This document shows, one piece after another, positions 21,500 to 35,500 of a stretch of 64,000 nucleotides of DNA. Every line of letters starts with the position of its first letter. The first letter of the stretch is position 1. Position numbers and translations under genes: made by a program. The DNA lies in NCBI RefSeq assembly GCF_015706575.1, contig NW_024037057.1, positions 4,111,501-4,175,500 on the forward strand. The letters run 5' to 3'. The DNA comes from Patiria miniata (taxonomy: Eukaryota; Echinodermata; Asteroidea; Valvatida; Asterinidae). Under the pieces are notes generated by a model. It saw nothing but the letters and a program-made list of their open reading frames with translations. It was not told where the DNA came from and searched no databases.

Positions 21500-24400
21500 C
21501 CGGGTTTTGTTGCACAGACTACAAGTTCTCATAGTCAGTATAATTGTCGTGATCAGTAATACTTTCTGTGAATTTACCGGGGGACTTATCCAAAAATAAC
21601 GCGTATTAACATGTGGAATGTTGTTCATGTGACCGCGGACTGTCCAATCAAGTTTCCACTCTGATGCAGACGACTGTTACCGGTTGTTAAACCAAACTCT
21701 GAATATGGATGAAGGGTGACGAAAGATTGTTGTAGATTGATTATTAATCATAATAACTAGACATGACGAATACTAAAAGCTCAACCACCCCATTTCAAAG
21801 CCAACTAATGTATAAACAAGCAAGACGACTAAACGTTGGTGACAGTAGAAATACAACCAAAAAGAGAACACGTGGGTACGGGTATTATTAAAAGTTTATT
21901 TCGAAACCCAAACGGATGTCTGTTATAAATGATATATCAAACAAACAAATAAACCTGTTGTAACAATAACTCCTAGATTCTAGGGAGAGAAAAGCTCGGC
22001 GTGACAAATAAAAAGACACATTTGCAATCAAATGAAAATCAACTATACTTGATGATTTTCAGTTAACCGGATTCACTGGTTTTCACTTTACTATTCGCGT
22101 ATAAAAGGGAGGGGGGAAGAAGAATTATTTCCCACTATTGAAAATAAAGGGACAACAATTCATCAGACCTGTTAAAAGTAAACGTCCATTGTTTTCACGT
22201 CAATTCATGTATTACTTAAACTCAATAAACCCAGTATTTCGTACTTAAAACAGTTACAAGTACATGTATTACCCATATATCACAGCATCTAACCTTGCTC
22301 AGTGATTTTGGAGGATCTACTGACTCTTCAATTATCACTCACCGTTTGCGTGCTTTGTGCCTTAAATTTAGTTATCATCATCATTCGTCCCCTTAATAAC
22401 TTTGAATATGAATGGAGTTTAGCGATTGATAAAAATATTAACAATTTGTGTGAATGAAAATACGATCACTATCATACAAGTCATGATATAATTATGATAA
22501 ATATAATATCATGTTCAAAAATTCAATATGTGTAAAAGTAGCAAGGCTTACAGAAAGTTTGCGATATATTCACACATTATTTTGTTTTAATCAAATTAAA
22601 ATCAACTTTATTTGATGATTTTCAGTATTAAACTGGATTGATCCGTTTTACACTTTGTCATTTGTGTCAGATAAAAGGAGGAAAAACAATTATTTCCTAC
22701 TGCAAAAAGTTACAACAATTAATCTGTCAAAAGTACACTTCCAATGTCTTTTTCTCGTCAATACATGTTAATTTAACTCGATAAACCCAGTATTTCGTGG
22801 TTAAAGCGATCACAGATATTACCCATGTCATCACACAATCTAACCTTGCTGAGCGTTGTTGGACTTAAGACTCTTACAATCCTGACTAAACGTTCACGTG
22901 GTTCGTGCTTCTTATTCAGTTATCATCATCATTCGTCTTCTCAATTACTTTGAATATGGATGGAGTTTAGTGATTGATAAAAAATATATATATATATATC
23001 AAAAGTTGTGTGAATGAAAATATGATCACTATCAGACAAGTCATATGATTAATATAATATCATGTTCAATACGTGTATTTAGTAAGGCTTACAGAAAGAT
23101 TTCGATATATTCACACAAGTGTTTTTGTTTGAATCAACTTCCAAGAAAAAATAATTTAACCCTGACACAGCTCCGTTGAAATCTTATAGAAATTGCATAA
23201 CTTGTAACAGCTTAAAGGGAAAATACAACATTTGCAAACATCAAAAAATAAAAATACCAAATCATTTTGAAATACCTTGCTGGACTGTTAGTGAATGACA
23301 GTGTAAAGCATCCTGTAAAATCATGGCACCTGGTATACTGTCATTTTCAAGAAAAGTGGTATTTTTATATCAATTTCCAACGCTGAATGGCCGATCAGCG
23401 TCGGAAACAACTGGCTTTTTTTTCAAATACTGGCCCCAATTGACCATTGCACTTGTTTGCAATCGATTACAAACCTACGAACGGGTACGAGCCAGCTAGA
23501 CTGGTTCCCTGGCCTTACAATTCCCCAATGTATGTAAACTGCTCTGTTTCTTCTTATATGGAGTCAGGGAACCAGACTACAGGAAAATGATCGTTTTTCT
23601 TGTTTTTTATAGCATTTTCGAACCCAAAACCTCAAAAAAGTCAGTGTAACTATATTTGCTATATATTTCCAACTCCCCATTCCATCCATTTCTGAAAACT
23701 ACAGCAAAAGCAAATGATGTATATTCCCTTTAACAAAACCAATGTCACCTTCTTCATTATTGATTTCTCACAAAACCTGGTGTCAACCAAACAAAATCGG
23801 ACTTGTTCTGAAGTAAAAATGACATCTCAGTGACATCAGATGCACTTAAACAACACAATTGGTTACTATAACAGAAACTGTGGAACTTTAACAGTAGATG
23901 TTTCAGAAAACATATTTGGTATCAATATTAAATATCTGATATAAGCATTGTAGTATATAACTTTCGAGGCGAAGGCACAGGTAAACAGGACATGCGCGGT
24001 ATACGCATCAAAATGACTGGCTGCAATGGGATACTGTCAAAGGGAGTTGACTAATAATACATTGAAGACCGACCGCATTAATCAGTCGGCCTCTGTCCAA
24101 TAAATAAAAATACACATTGAATGGTATGTAAATATTTAAATCAGAGAGACTTTTTTTAGTTAGAATCAGTCGCATACAAAAATAAACGGTTGTGGTATTA
24201 AAACTAATATAAAAGGTAAAAATATGCACACTTCAAACTTGCAGTTCAATTTCTCATGAAAAAAAAATGGGTGACACAAAAATATGTACAAGTTATAAAC
24301 ATAATGTACACAAATATGTACACTTCAAACTTGCAGTTCGATTTCTCATGAAAAAAAAAAGTTATAAACAGCATGAACTTTTTTTTCAGGAAAATCTTGA

Positions 24401-25040
24401 GCTTTGTTACTGATTACATGCCATACTCTCATTGTTCCACGGGTGAATGTTCTAATATATTCCCTACTGAGTCAAATCTTACCTTATATTTCATACTGAG
24501 TCAAATCTTACCAGGCTTACATTTCAGCGGGGACATGACCCGGTGATGAGATACACATGCATATACATTTATTCAGCTGAAAGTATTTCTATTAGGCTGT
24601 TCACCAACAAGGCTTTGCCCATTCAAGAAGCAGAATCTCTTTTCACTGTTACTTGTATTTCGTTAATTTTTTTTGGAAAAAAAATGCTTCACCCGTGGAT
24701 GACAGGTTTCAATATCTTGACTTATGAAGTTGAATATTGCTATGATGATTCAGTAACTACATGATCAACTCTGAACAATTTTCAATGATCCGATGCAACA
24801 ACTATTTCCAAAATTCTACAAATCATTGAAAAATAAGGAGAAGCGCTTTCAGATTAGCGTGAATTTCATTAAAGCGTATTTTTATATCAATAAGAATACC
24901 CGCTTTATATTTTACCTATTAATTATTGTGAGATATTGGGTAGCTTGATTTCGAAAGAATATTGCGTCATTTCTTAGCTTGTTTCCCCGCGCGTTTCAAT
25001 TATTATGTAAATAACATCGCTCCTACAAAATTACTGGATC
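21500..25040. other. intergenic DNA between genes B and A
   Basis: No splice-bounded open frame on either strand. It is paralogous over much of its length to 42.5-45.2 kb (e.g. 24020-24090 against 43740-43810). It contains a foldback at 23507-23580 and a near-duplicate pair at 24220-24360. Confidence 0.5.
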
Positions 25041-25045
25041 CAATA

Positions 25046-25660
25046 GAGTGCTTCGTTTCCTGGGATTGTTTGATCGATTCAAGTGACTCGTCGTTTCCGT
25101 ACGGTGACTATGACTCCAACTGGATGACGTGTGACTCGGGACATTACTCGTGACTTGGAGCCTGACTCGATCCAGGTGATTCGTGAATAGGCCATGGGAT
25201 CTATTCAAGTGACTCGTATCCGTGACTCTGACTCCAACTGGATGACGTGTAAATCAGGACCTTACGCGTGACATGGTGCCTGACTCGATCCAGGTGATTC
25301 GTGAATTGACCCAGGGATCGATTCAAGTGACTCGTATCAGTGAATCTGACTCCAACTAGATGACCTGTGACTCGGAACCTTACTCGTGACTCGGAGCCTG
25401 ACTCGATCCAGGTGATTCGTGAATTGGCTATGGGATCGATTTAAGTGACTCCTATCCGTGACTATGACTCCAACTGGATGACGTGTGACTCGAGACGTTA
25501 CTCGTGACTTGGAGCCTGACTCGATCCAGGTGATTCGTGAATTGGCCCATGGATCGATTCAAGTGACCCCTATCTGTGACTCTGTTTCCAGCTAGACTAC
25601 GTGTCACTTGGGATTTACTTGAATTACAGACGTGAGTTCGAGACTGACTCGATCCAAATG
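25046..25660. repeat. 118-bp tandem repeat, about five copies
   Basis: The unit begins near CCTGACTCGATCCAGGTGAT (starts 25161, 25279, 25397, 25514, about 25643). It lies just downstream of the gene B stop, probably in its 3' UTR. The paralogous place in gene C (45300-45350) has a single unit. Confidence 0.85.
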
Positions 25661-25730
25661 ACATTTAAATTGCATCATATACTCTTGCGCATTCATCTTA
25701 TAGGCTATTTGGGCATGCGCATAACAGATT

Positions 25731-28700
25731 TCAACGCAGATATAAATTGGACATCTGGTCATCTTCAGAAGACCCACAAAAAACTCCACTTCCCCATGTC
25801 TCAGATATGTGTCTCTTATCTTCTTCTGTCAACGAACAATCGCCCGATTTCAGGCTTCTAACATGTTTCATCTGTTTTAGGCAGCGAGCCCATGTTTGTG
25901 CAGAGCCACTCAAAGACTCATTTCCCTCAAGGCTGAGGGATTCTAGGGATGGCATTCGACTTACTGCTGCAGCAAGGTGCTCAATGTCAGTACTCTGCAG
26001 TGAGCATTTATTCAAATCCAGCTCCTGAAGTTCCGTCATGTTTTGTAAGGGTGGAGTCCATATTTCTGCGGAACCACCCAACCCATCAATGTCACAAAGG
26101 GTCAACCTGACTAAATCTCTCCGATTACTTAATGACTGTAATATATCCGCCATACCCTCGCCGGTAAGTGAGAGCCTCTGAATACTTAGCCGTATGCCGT
26201 TATCGAATTGCTCAACACGACACTCTTTATCGGACCTATCGCGACTGTCAATGCCATAATTTCTCGGAACACGTACAAACTTCTTAAAGAGACGTGCCAC
26301 AAACGTTTTTGCGCTAAGACCCAAGTCCAAATTTCTTGAAAGGTTAAGATCGGTCAAGTTCGGCATCTCCCCAACAGACGATGCTATATGTGGTAGATCT
26401 TGTTCAGTTATGCCGCATTCCCATAATTTGAGTGATTTTAGGTGAATCATCTGCTGCAAACTGGCCGCCCACGTCTTGGCGTTACCGCCCAATCCCTCAT
26501 TGCCTGAAAGGTCAAGATCGGCCAAGTTGGGCATGTCCCCAACTGATGATGCAATATGTGATATATCTTGTTTGTTTATGTCGCATTCCCATAATTGGAG
26601 TGATTTCAGGTGAATCATCTTCTGCAAACAAGCTGCCCACATTCTTGCGTTACCACTCAATCTCTCATTGAACGAAAGGTTAAGATCAGCCAAGTTGGGC
26701 ATGTCCCCAACTGATGATGCAATATGTGATAGATCTTGCTCCGTTATGGCACATACCGAAAAATTGAGTGTTTTCAGGTGAATCATCTTCTGCAAACAAG
26801 CCGCCCACGTGTTGGCGTTACCACCCAAATCCTTATTGCATGAAAGGTTAAGATCGACCAAGTTCGGTATCTCCCCAACAGATGATGCAATATTTGGTAG
26901 ATCTTGTTCATTTATGTGGCATGAAGCTAAACCGAGTGATTTCAAGTGAATCATCCCCTTCAAACTAGCCGCCCACGTTTCGGCATTACAACCCAAGTTA
27001 ATATTTCCCGAAAGTTTCAGGTTAGCCAAGTTTGGCATCTCCCCAATCGATGATGCAACATGTTGTATATCTTGTTCGTTTATACCACATTCCGATAAAT
27101 CGAGTGATTTCAAGTGAATCATCGACTGCAAACTAGCTGCCCACGTTCCTTCTTTACCACCCAAGTTCGAATTCTGTGAAAGGTTGAGATCGGCCAAATT
27201 TGGTACTTGACCTAATGCTGCAGCAAGGTGTTCAATGTCAGCGCTTTGCAGTGAGCAATCACGTAAATCTAACTTCTGAAGTTCCGTCAGGTTTTGCAAG
27301 AGTGGAGTCCAGACACTTCCGGAACCATCCAAACCGCAAACACCATCAAGGGTCAATGTGGCTAAATCTCTCCGATTATCCAATGACTGCAGTACATCCG
27401 CCAAATCCTTGACAGTAAGTGAGAACCTCCTGATGCTCAACTTTATGCCATTACCCCATGACTGTACACACCACTCCTTAGGGTAACTGCTGAAATCACA
27501 ATCCACCAGATTCCGCATGCGACTTACTGATTCAGCGATATATTTCAAATCGCGACTGTTAATGCTACATTTTTTCATGTCAAGGTTCTTTAGGTGAATC
27601 ATCGACTGCAAACTTGCCGCCCACGTTTCGGCGTTACCACCCAATCCCTCATTGTCTGAAAGGCCAAGTTTGGCCAAGTTTGGCATCTCCCCCACCGATG
27701 ATGCAATGTCTATCACATCGTGCGGGTCTAAGCAACATCCATCTAAACTGAGTGTCTTGAGATATTTCATCCCTCGTAAGTGGACCGCCCAGTCTTTGGC
27801 TGAGCCGCCAAAATTATTTCCTTCAAGACTTATTTCAGTCAAGCTACCGCCATTTCGAAATGATGACAAAAGTGTATTAGCATTGCGACCAGTTAGTGTG
27901 CAACCATCGAAATGCAATACACGCAAGTTGTTCATTGTTGGCAAATGCAAAGCTACGATGTCACTCAACCCTGACAGATTACACCACTGTAAGTGAATTT
28001 CGCTTACTTTAGAGAAGTAATCTACTCCCGAGAGCTCTGTCCGCTCGGCAACTTGCTGCAGCAACCACACGAGTGAGTTTACGCAGTCGTTGCTACTTAT
28101 TTGTATGTCTCCAGTCAAGAAGGACTCAATGAAATCTACCGATTCATCAAACAAATCTCTTGCTTGACTTTCAAAGTAGCAATTTAAGGCCAATTCCTTC
28201 ATTGGCTTGCTTTCGATAGGCCAACCCAGATTCTTCTCGTGCAGCATCCGCAATATATGCCTTGTGCATTGTTGATTATTGCTGCAGCAGAAGCGCAACA
28301 TGTACTCAAAATTCACAGGGTCGCCAAGTTTATCAAGAATCTTCCCAAATTCCCCATCGCCTTGGCTTAAAATATTCTGACAGTACATAGCTGCGCAGTA
28401 CTCTTGAAGTGTCTTATGAATGAACTGCACGTTATTGTGCGTGCCGCGCCACTTCATGACCCTCTGGCTAGTGAGAATACCTGCTTGTATTGCTTTATCA
28501 AGTACACTCTTCTCAAACTCTCCCTCTTGAAATGAAAGTCTTTGCTCTGGGGAAACAAGCCCTTCTAAAGCAACTTTGCCGATTGAAATCACCACTTCCG
28601 ATATTGCTTCTTCTGATAATTCAGGCATTTTTCTTCGAAATATGTATCTAATTGCCTCACTGAACAATCTTGATAGAGAATCGGGTAGTGTTCCCTCTTC

Positions 28701-29545
28701 TCTCCACAGCAAGCATATTAGCAGAAGTAGCATGGGACTCCTTGCCAAATCAGATATGACATTCGATGACTGAATCCTATCAAGAAGTCCCTCAGCCTCA
28801 TCAAGCTTTGCAGGGAAGAACTTTCTCACATACTGCCCAATATCTTCCATCCTAAATCCCAAAACCTTCACATGGGTGAAAGGTTTCTCAATGAGTGATT
28901 TGCTTTTCAATTTAGCAAAGTGTGAAGGCCGTGTTGTTACAACTACAAAACATTTTTTGCCATATTTTCGATTGAGCATTCTTAGAATGGGACCAAATTT
29001 CTCTGGTTCGAGGTTAGTTGTCCCAAATTCATCAAAACCATCTATCAGAATGAGCACTCTACCACCATTGTCTTTAATGAATGCTTTCAAATCATCCTTA
29101 TCTACAGCTGTATCATCTGGTAAAAGTTGATCAAACACTGACTCAACAAGATTCGACGTTTGTTTGAGAGCGGACATTTTCAAGACAAATAAAAGTGAAA
29201 ACTGTCCGAGTGCAACACCTGTGGCCCAGTCGTAAGCAATTTTGTCAATAATGGTTGACTTCCCCATCCCAGCTGACCCACACAAAACGGCGCGATTAAT
29301 CACATTCCCATCTGTAGTTTTAACGAGGAAAATGTCCCCATACTCTTTGACATGCCCCGCTATATCATCCTGGTCACCCTTTTCTAATTGCAACTCTGTA
29401 TATATATTCCTAATATGTTTCATGTCGTCATCGACCCAGGGTATTAACTGGACGTAGCTACCTGTGGTAGTATACCGGTCTTTTAATTCACTCCTGCAAT
29501 GATCAGCAGCATCACCCGCTCTGGATATAGCTCTTCCCGTATCGG
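25731..29545 (-). CDS. gene B NACHT-LRR exon
   Basis: A single 3,815-nt terminal exon with acceptor tcttttctttcaacag. N-terminal lead-in GSYVQLIPWVDDDMKHI, Walker A VLCGSAGMGKST, Walker B RVLILIDGFDEF, sensor CFVVVTTRPSH, and the helical SPMLLLLICLLW typical of NLRs. LRRs are of the ribonuclease-inhibitor type, 28 residues each. The central part is a run of 56-residue (168-bp) double units reading 'GGNA.TWAA.LQ.MIHLK.L', then 'C.I.EQDL.HIASSVG.MPN', then 'LADLNLS.N'. Confidence 0.9.
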
Positions 29546-32500
29546 CTGTTGAAAGAAAAGAGGCAACATTACTGGTGTATCTTGCAGCGGCACCGGCGTA
29601 AACAAAATTTAATGATTCGCTAAAATTCAGTGTCCCCACCATTAAAATCATTAAATGAATCCCATTAAAACCAGTTCTTTTGAAGCAAACAGTATACAAT
29701 CGCACTTCATGTTTTTGACTCGTAAAAGCCGTTTTTCAGCCATACTATCAGTTAGTGGCACAATTGGTGTCTTCGTCACTTTTTATAGCCTAATATTTAA
29801 AGATGTCATATTTGCCAGTTAAACCCCATATAATTCACTTTATTTTTAAATATTTTCTTGCAATAAAAACAGTAGTTTTTGACATCAAAACAAGATCCCA
29901 CCTTCAACTAAAAAAAAAAAAATTAGGTGTCGATAATGTAGGGACCGGAAACAAGTCTACTTGCAAGAACCCCCCTCCCCCCTCCACCAAAAAAAGGTTT
30001 TTTTTTTCCCCGGAGGATTGCAGCTGACCAAATAGACATAAAGTAGTTTTTTTGTAGTGGAGTGGCGTAGCATTCGGGGATATTCAAAATCAAAATGTCC
30101 TGGCTACGCAGCTGTGTTGTCTTTAATTATAGCATTTTAAAAATATATCTATAGAATTTTAGTTGAGTATTCGGTGGTAGAAAAGGAGAACATTTTGTTG
30201 GGCACGGACAGTGCATCTTCAAAACAATTTTCGACTTTGATAAAGAGGGGGAAAAGAGTGAAAATAGCAAGCGAGAGAAAGATACGAAATATGTGTACAA
30301 TTATTTACCTGGACTGCTTTCTGTCGTACCCACGCTCTGATTGATAATCACAGTTGGTTCATAAACAGGTCCCAAGAAGGTCGGATTATTTGTACCGCCA
30401 ATATGCATGGATCCCAATGACTCCTGTTGCAGAGGTCCACATCTGAGGACAGCAGGTGATGGGGATGAGGCTTCAAGTTGGAGTCCTACAGGTGCAAGGT
30501 CTTGAACTGAGCTTGGACCCTGCATTATCTGTCGGTCTTGTGATGTCCCTTCTCCGACCACTGTCTGTTGGATCGCTGAAGGATTTCTTGGTGCAACACC
30601 CCCTTGTTTCTGATGTGTCGACCATTGTAGTCCCTGGTCCTCGGATGATTGCAACATCTGAATGCTAGGATCTGTTCCGGCTGCTTCTTGCTGGCTTTGT
30701 AATGACTCCTGCTGGCTTTGTCTTTGTCCCTCAGATGATGTAGTCCCTTTCTGCTTACTCTGTTCTTTTGCCCGTTCCTCCTCTTTATCCAGGTCAGGTT
30801 TGTCTCGATGGGCCACTACCTCCTGTCTCGGTCTCTGGTTCTTAGACGACGTAGTATCTTTCTGCTCCTTCTGCTCTTTTGCCCCTCCCACCTCTATGTC
30901 TAGGTCAGGTTTGTCCCGATGGGCCACTTCTTCCTGTCTTGGTATTAGGTCTTTAGATGATTTAGTCTCTTCCTGTTTGCTTTGTTCTTTGGCCCCTCCT
31001 ACTTGAACCTCTGGTCGAGGTTGGTCTCGATGACACTCTAATTGCCCATGTCTCGATTCAGGTACTTCAGGTGACGTCATCCCCTTTTGAGCAGTCTTCT
31101 CGAATTGACCAAGCTTTTGTTTTTTCTGTAGGAGCCCCTGACTCGGACTATGTTCCTCATTAGACGGTCTTGCCCGCTTCTGCTTGTCCTGGTCTTTAAC
31201 AACTATTCCCTGTCCCGGTGTTTGACGATTGCTTTGCTCAGCAACGTCCTCCTGTCTTTGTCTTTGGCCCTCAGATGATGAAGTGTCCTTCTGTTGTCTT
31301 CGTTTCTTAGCCCCTCCCATTTGTGACGTTTTCTTACGTTTGTCCCGGTGGCCAACTCCCCTCTGTTCTGGTGTTTGGTCTTCAAATGATGTAGTTACTT
31401 TTTCTTTGCTCTGTTCTTTAGCCCCTCCCTCGTTAACCTCTGGTTGAGGTCTGCAACTTTGTTCTTCCTGTTTCGGCTCCTGCTGCTCAGGAATCATTGA
31501 GGCAAGCTCAGCACGCCCGATTGAGTTGAACGCATCTCTCAAACCCTGAAATCCTTTCTCTCGATTTGTTTGCTTTCTCCACCAAGAAAGCAGCATCTGT
31601 AGGCTCCTTTCTCTGTTTTCTTGGGAAGTGGTTTGGATTTCTTTGATTTCTGCTTCTTCATATCCTAGTAATTTTGCCAATTCTTCCCAGCAAGATACAA
31701 TTTTCGAAGCCAAGACGCGGAAGAGCTGATCATCAAGAGGGTGTTTGTCTGCCAAACAAAAAAACCTTTTTCTTCAGTATGTAATTATAAGTATGAGCTT
31801 GTTGCTGCCTTTTTGGTTTGAAAGGCAATTAACTTGAGACATTGCATGTACTAAGGTTGAAGAAAAAGCTAATTATTAATCAAATTTCCTTAAGACGCTT
31901 TAATTATCAATGCAGATCTTATTTTGCTGTTGTGAAATTACATGGAATGAAGCGGTGTATAACATTTATTAAACTGCATTAAGAATTGTTGTCATTGCTA
32001 CTCACAATGCTTAAAAACAGTTTAACGCCTGGGCATCGATAACGTTTTAACACTTTCACTTTCCAAGAGGATTTCGTAAAACTTGCTTAGGTCGCATTGT
32101 CGTGAGGTAAATCTAGAGAAACGGATGTGTCAACCCCAGCTTAATCGTCAGGGTCTAACGCCCGTGGATCCTACTCTATCTTTTAAGGTAATGTAGCATT
32201 TACCTTTTGGTCCACCGCCCAGTAGGCCATCAGTAGACAGACGAAGTGAGATGTTCTCGTCCTGATGAATACCGCAGTCGTTGAGTGTCAGCAAGTTACA
32301 TAGCTGAAAAAAATGCAAGATCCTTAAATATAATAAACACTCTTTGGAAAGGTCCAATTGAATTAAAGTGCCAATGACATGATTTGTACTCGGGAACAGT
32401 TCTTATGAAACTTTCATTTCCTCTTAAATGAATAAACATTTATTTGACATACCTTTTTGGTTAATTTAATTGATAAGGTAACTTCTTTCAACATTTAAAA

Positions 32501-35500
32501 CAAATTTTTTCCTTTTCCTGACAAACGATGGCGCAGCTGCTGTGATGTCATTTCAAAGGACACTGGTTCAGTTTAGAGGTTTTTTGTTCAAATAATTGTG
32601 CACTTTGCACTTTGAAAACATTGGCGAAAAAGATTGCTGATAAACCTACTGTCATGCATTTACTGAAACAACAACGAATCGACAAATGTAAATGTTAGTA
32701 AATTATAGATGTATATATAACGTTGAAGTTTCTGCCTGAAATGACATCACACTTTTGCTCATGAATATGCAAATTTGCATGAGAATAAAAACGAACAAGG
32801 ACACCAAATGCGGGGGGGGGCAGAGGGGGCAGCTTGCCCCCTCTCCCGGCTGATGTTTGTATTTATATATTTCATTTTTGTTTTAGTATATATAAATGGT
32901 ATAGAGAAGTCTGACATGAACGACAAATAAAGAAAGGTTAATTGGGACGCAACGATGCATTTACAAGGACTGAATTAAAAAACAATATCTTACATGGGCC
33001 CAATAAGGATACAATTAACCTTTTCCCAGTTCATTATTATCGTGCGACTACATCAGCAGAGCTCACATCAACAACTAGTTGGTTTTTTTTCTTATAATCG
33101 TTTATCATTTTTCGAACTTAAGTGTTTGAACTCCATTTTATCGACATTAGAAGCAGCCCTTTTTAATATACACGGCTGATATCAATTGAATCATAACAGG
33201 TTGTCACTAAAACCCACAATGCATGGTCTTTAATTCGATGGACTGTTGATTGATACTGTTCAACATGGTTACTTTGTAAAAGATGGAGCTATCTTTACCT
33301 CAAAGTTGCGAAAGTTTCTTCGGATGAACAATCGCTGTTGTTGAGGCTGCACACCCATTTTCTCGCTTATTATCACTTTCAAGATCAAGACAGGTGTCTC
33401 TGGATCCACTTGCAAACACATTGTCTTCGGTATTTGTGAGCAGTGGCTTTGGATGAAGACTTGCACATATCTGCGACTGTCAGAAAAGAAGTACTGCATG
33501 CTTAGGGTCTTCGAATTGTTTGAATTTACATATTAAAACAAAGGAATAAAGGAAAGGTCATCAACTATTACTGTAACCATCTTCTACGCTATAATTAAAG
33601 TGAGGACATTTTGCTTTCCAAAGGAGTGAACTTATCCTAAAAAACAACCAAAAAAAAACAGCAATAAAACACGAAATTTGATGCGTCGGTAATTTTCAAA
33701 CACCAGGTGTTTTACGAATACCAGCGTTCAATCATGTTTTACCTGACAAGCTGAGGCTTTTCTTGATCACACACTTGTTCCTTTTTCAGTTTCTCTTCCT
33801 CGGTTGATGCCGCTCCATTTTGTTTGCTCTCTTCGTCTGCTCCTGCATCTTGACGCCTTTCTGGCTCGGGTCCAGCTGCTTCGTCTCTCGATTCACTCGT
33901 TACTGAAGTAAAGAAGGCAAACAGAGTCGACATAATTTTATTGTTTACCAATTGTATGAAACTATCTCTACTGTTTTTTTAAACCATTAACAGTTTGTAA
34001 CAATTAGGCAGTTTTTAATTGCTTATTTGTTTAAGTAGTTCGGTTTGAGAGCAGGGTACCATATAAACAAATTGTATCCAAAATGTAGCGTATAAAGTAA
34101 AGTTTAGTCTAAAGCCACTCCCGAATATAAGAAATCTGCTTGTTCACATTTTTGCTCACCCGGTACATTTTGGGCCAAATCAGTCATTCCGACGGCCTCC
34201 AATGCTCGTCTCAGCTTCTGGGCTGCTTCGTCGCGATCTGTCGTCTTTTCCCACCAAGTGAGTAGCATGTGACGGCTCCCTTCAGTGCTGCCTTCGTTGG
34301 TGGTTTGGAGGTCTGCAATTTCCGCTTCTTCTAGTTCTTCATATCCTAGGTGTTTGGAAAGTTCCTTCCACGATGATTCGATTTTTGATGACAAGTCCCT
34401 GAGGTACTCATCGTCAATGCTGGCTTCGTCTGTCAAAAGAAAGAGTTACGTCAGTGAAACATTTTCAAATACGACCGCCACGGTATTATAAGTTATCAAC
34501 AACAGGTTCAACAAGAAGAGACTCTTGGTCTGAATATTGAATTTTCTGCATTTACCGACAGTCCAACTCCCAGCTCCGATGAAGGCCTAGTCAGGCCCAA
34601 AATTTAGCGACAAAAATTCTTGGTGAGCACTGCTTGAACTTATTTTTATCATATATTTTCAAATTGAGATTGTTTTTTTTTACTAGGACATTTATTCGTA
34701 CCCTCTACCATTTACCTTTTAGTACATCGTCGTCATGTGCGTCATTTAAGGATAGACGAAGAGAGATGAGTTCATCCTTGTCAACACCATTCTCCTCAAG
34801 TGTAAGCAAGTCACAGAGCTAACAAAGTAAATCATGTAAAAAAGTAAATTACACAATCAGAAGAGAAAGTGAGAACATTTTAGTTGTGCATTGTTTAAAC
34901 AGCCATCAAATTACGTTCGTTCAAGCCTAGTTGGAAGGAATGGATACTGATTTTCAGGGACGGCGGAACACGCGGGGAGGGGGTGGCGGGGGAACTCCCC
35001 CCCCCCCCCCCGCCCCTCAGATTTACCCAAGTGCCCCTCTTGCGGACATAAATGTACCCCTTCGTGATGCCCCCAGTTGGAAAATATATATTCCCACAAT
35101 GCAAACATTAGATTTGGATATATTTGAAATTGATACCAACCTGGACGTTTTCCCTGATGTACAGACGCTGATGTCGTGCCTCCACACCGATCTTCTTCTG
35201 GATTGTTTTTTTGAGAGATGAGACGGATGTCTCAGGATGGAGTTCGAAATAAAGTGTCTTGGATCTATGTGAGGAGGGAGTCCGGACAAAGACCTGCAGT
35301 TTCTGTTTTACGTCTTTGGTGTTACTGTGAAAATAGGGGGAAATCCCGAGTAGTTTTAGAAATGCATTATTCTAAAATAGAATGGGATCAATGAATAATT
35401 TATTTTGAAGCTATAGCCAAAGTTACATTCACGGTCATGAGTCTCGCAAAATTAGAAGTATTGCACAAGTTCACTCAACTTTTACACAAGTAGCTGGAAA

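Noticed and set aside
29546-29705. N-terminal extension of the NACHT frame of gene B (and 51144-51207 of gene C)
   Set aside because: A strong polypyrimidine-AG acceptor at the same place in both genes, with the phase required by the upstream exon, shows this part is intron.
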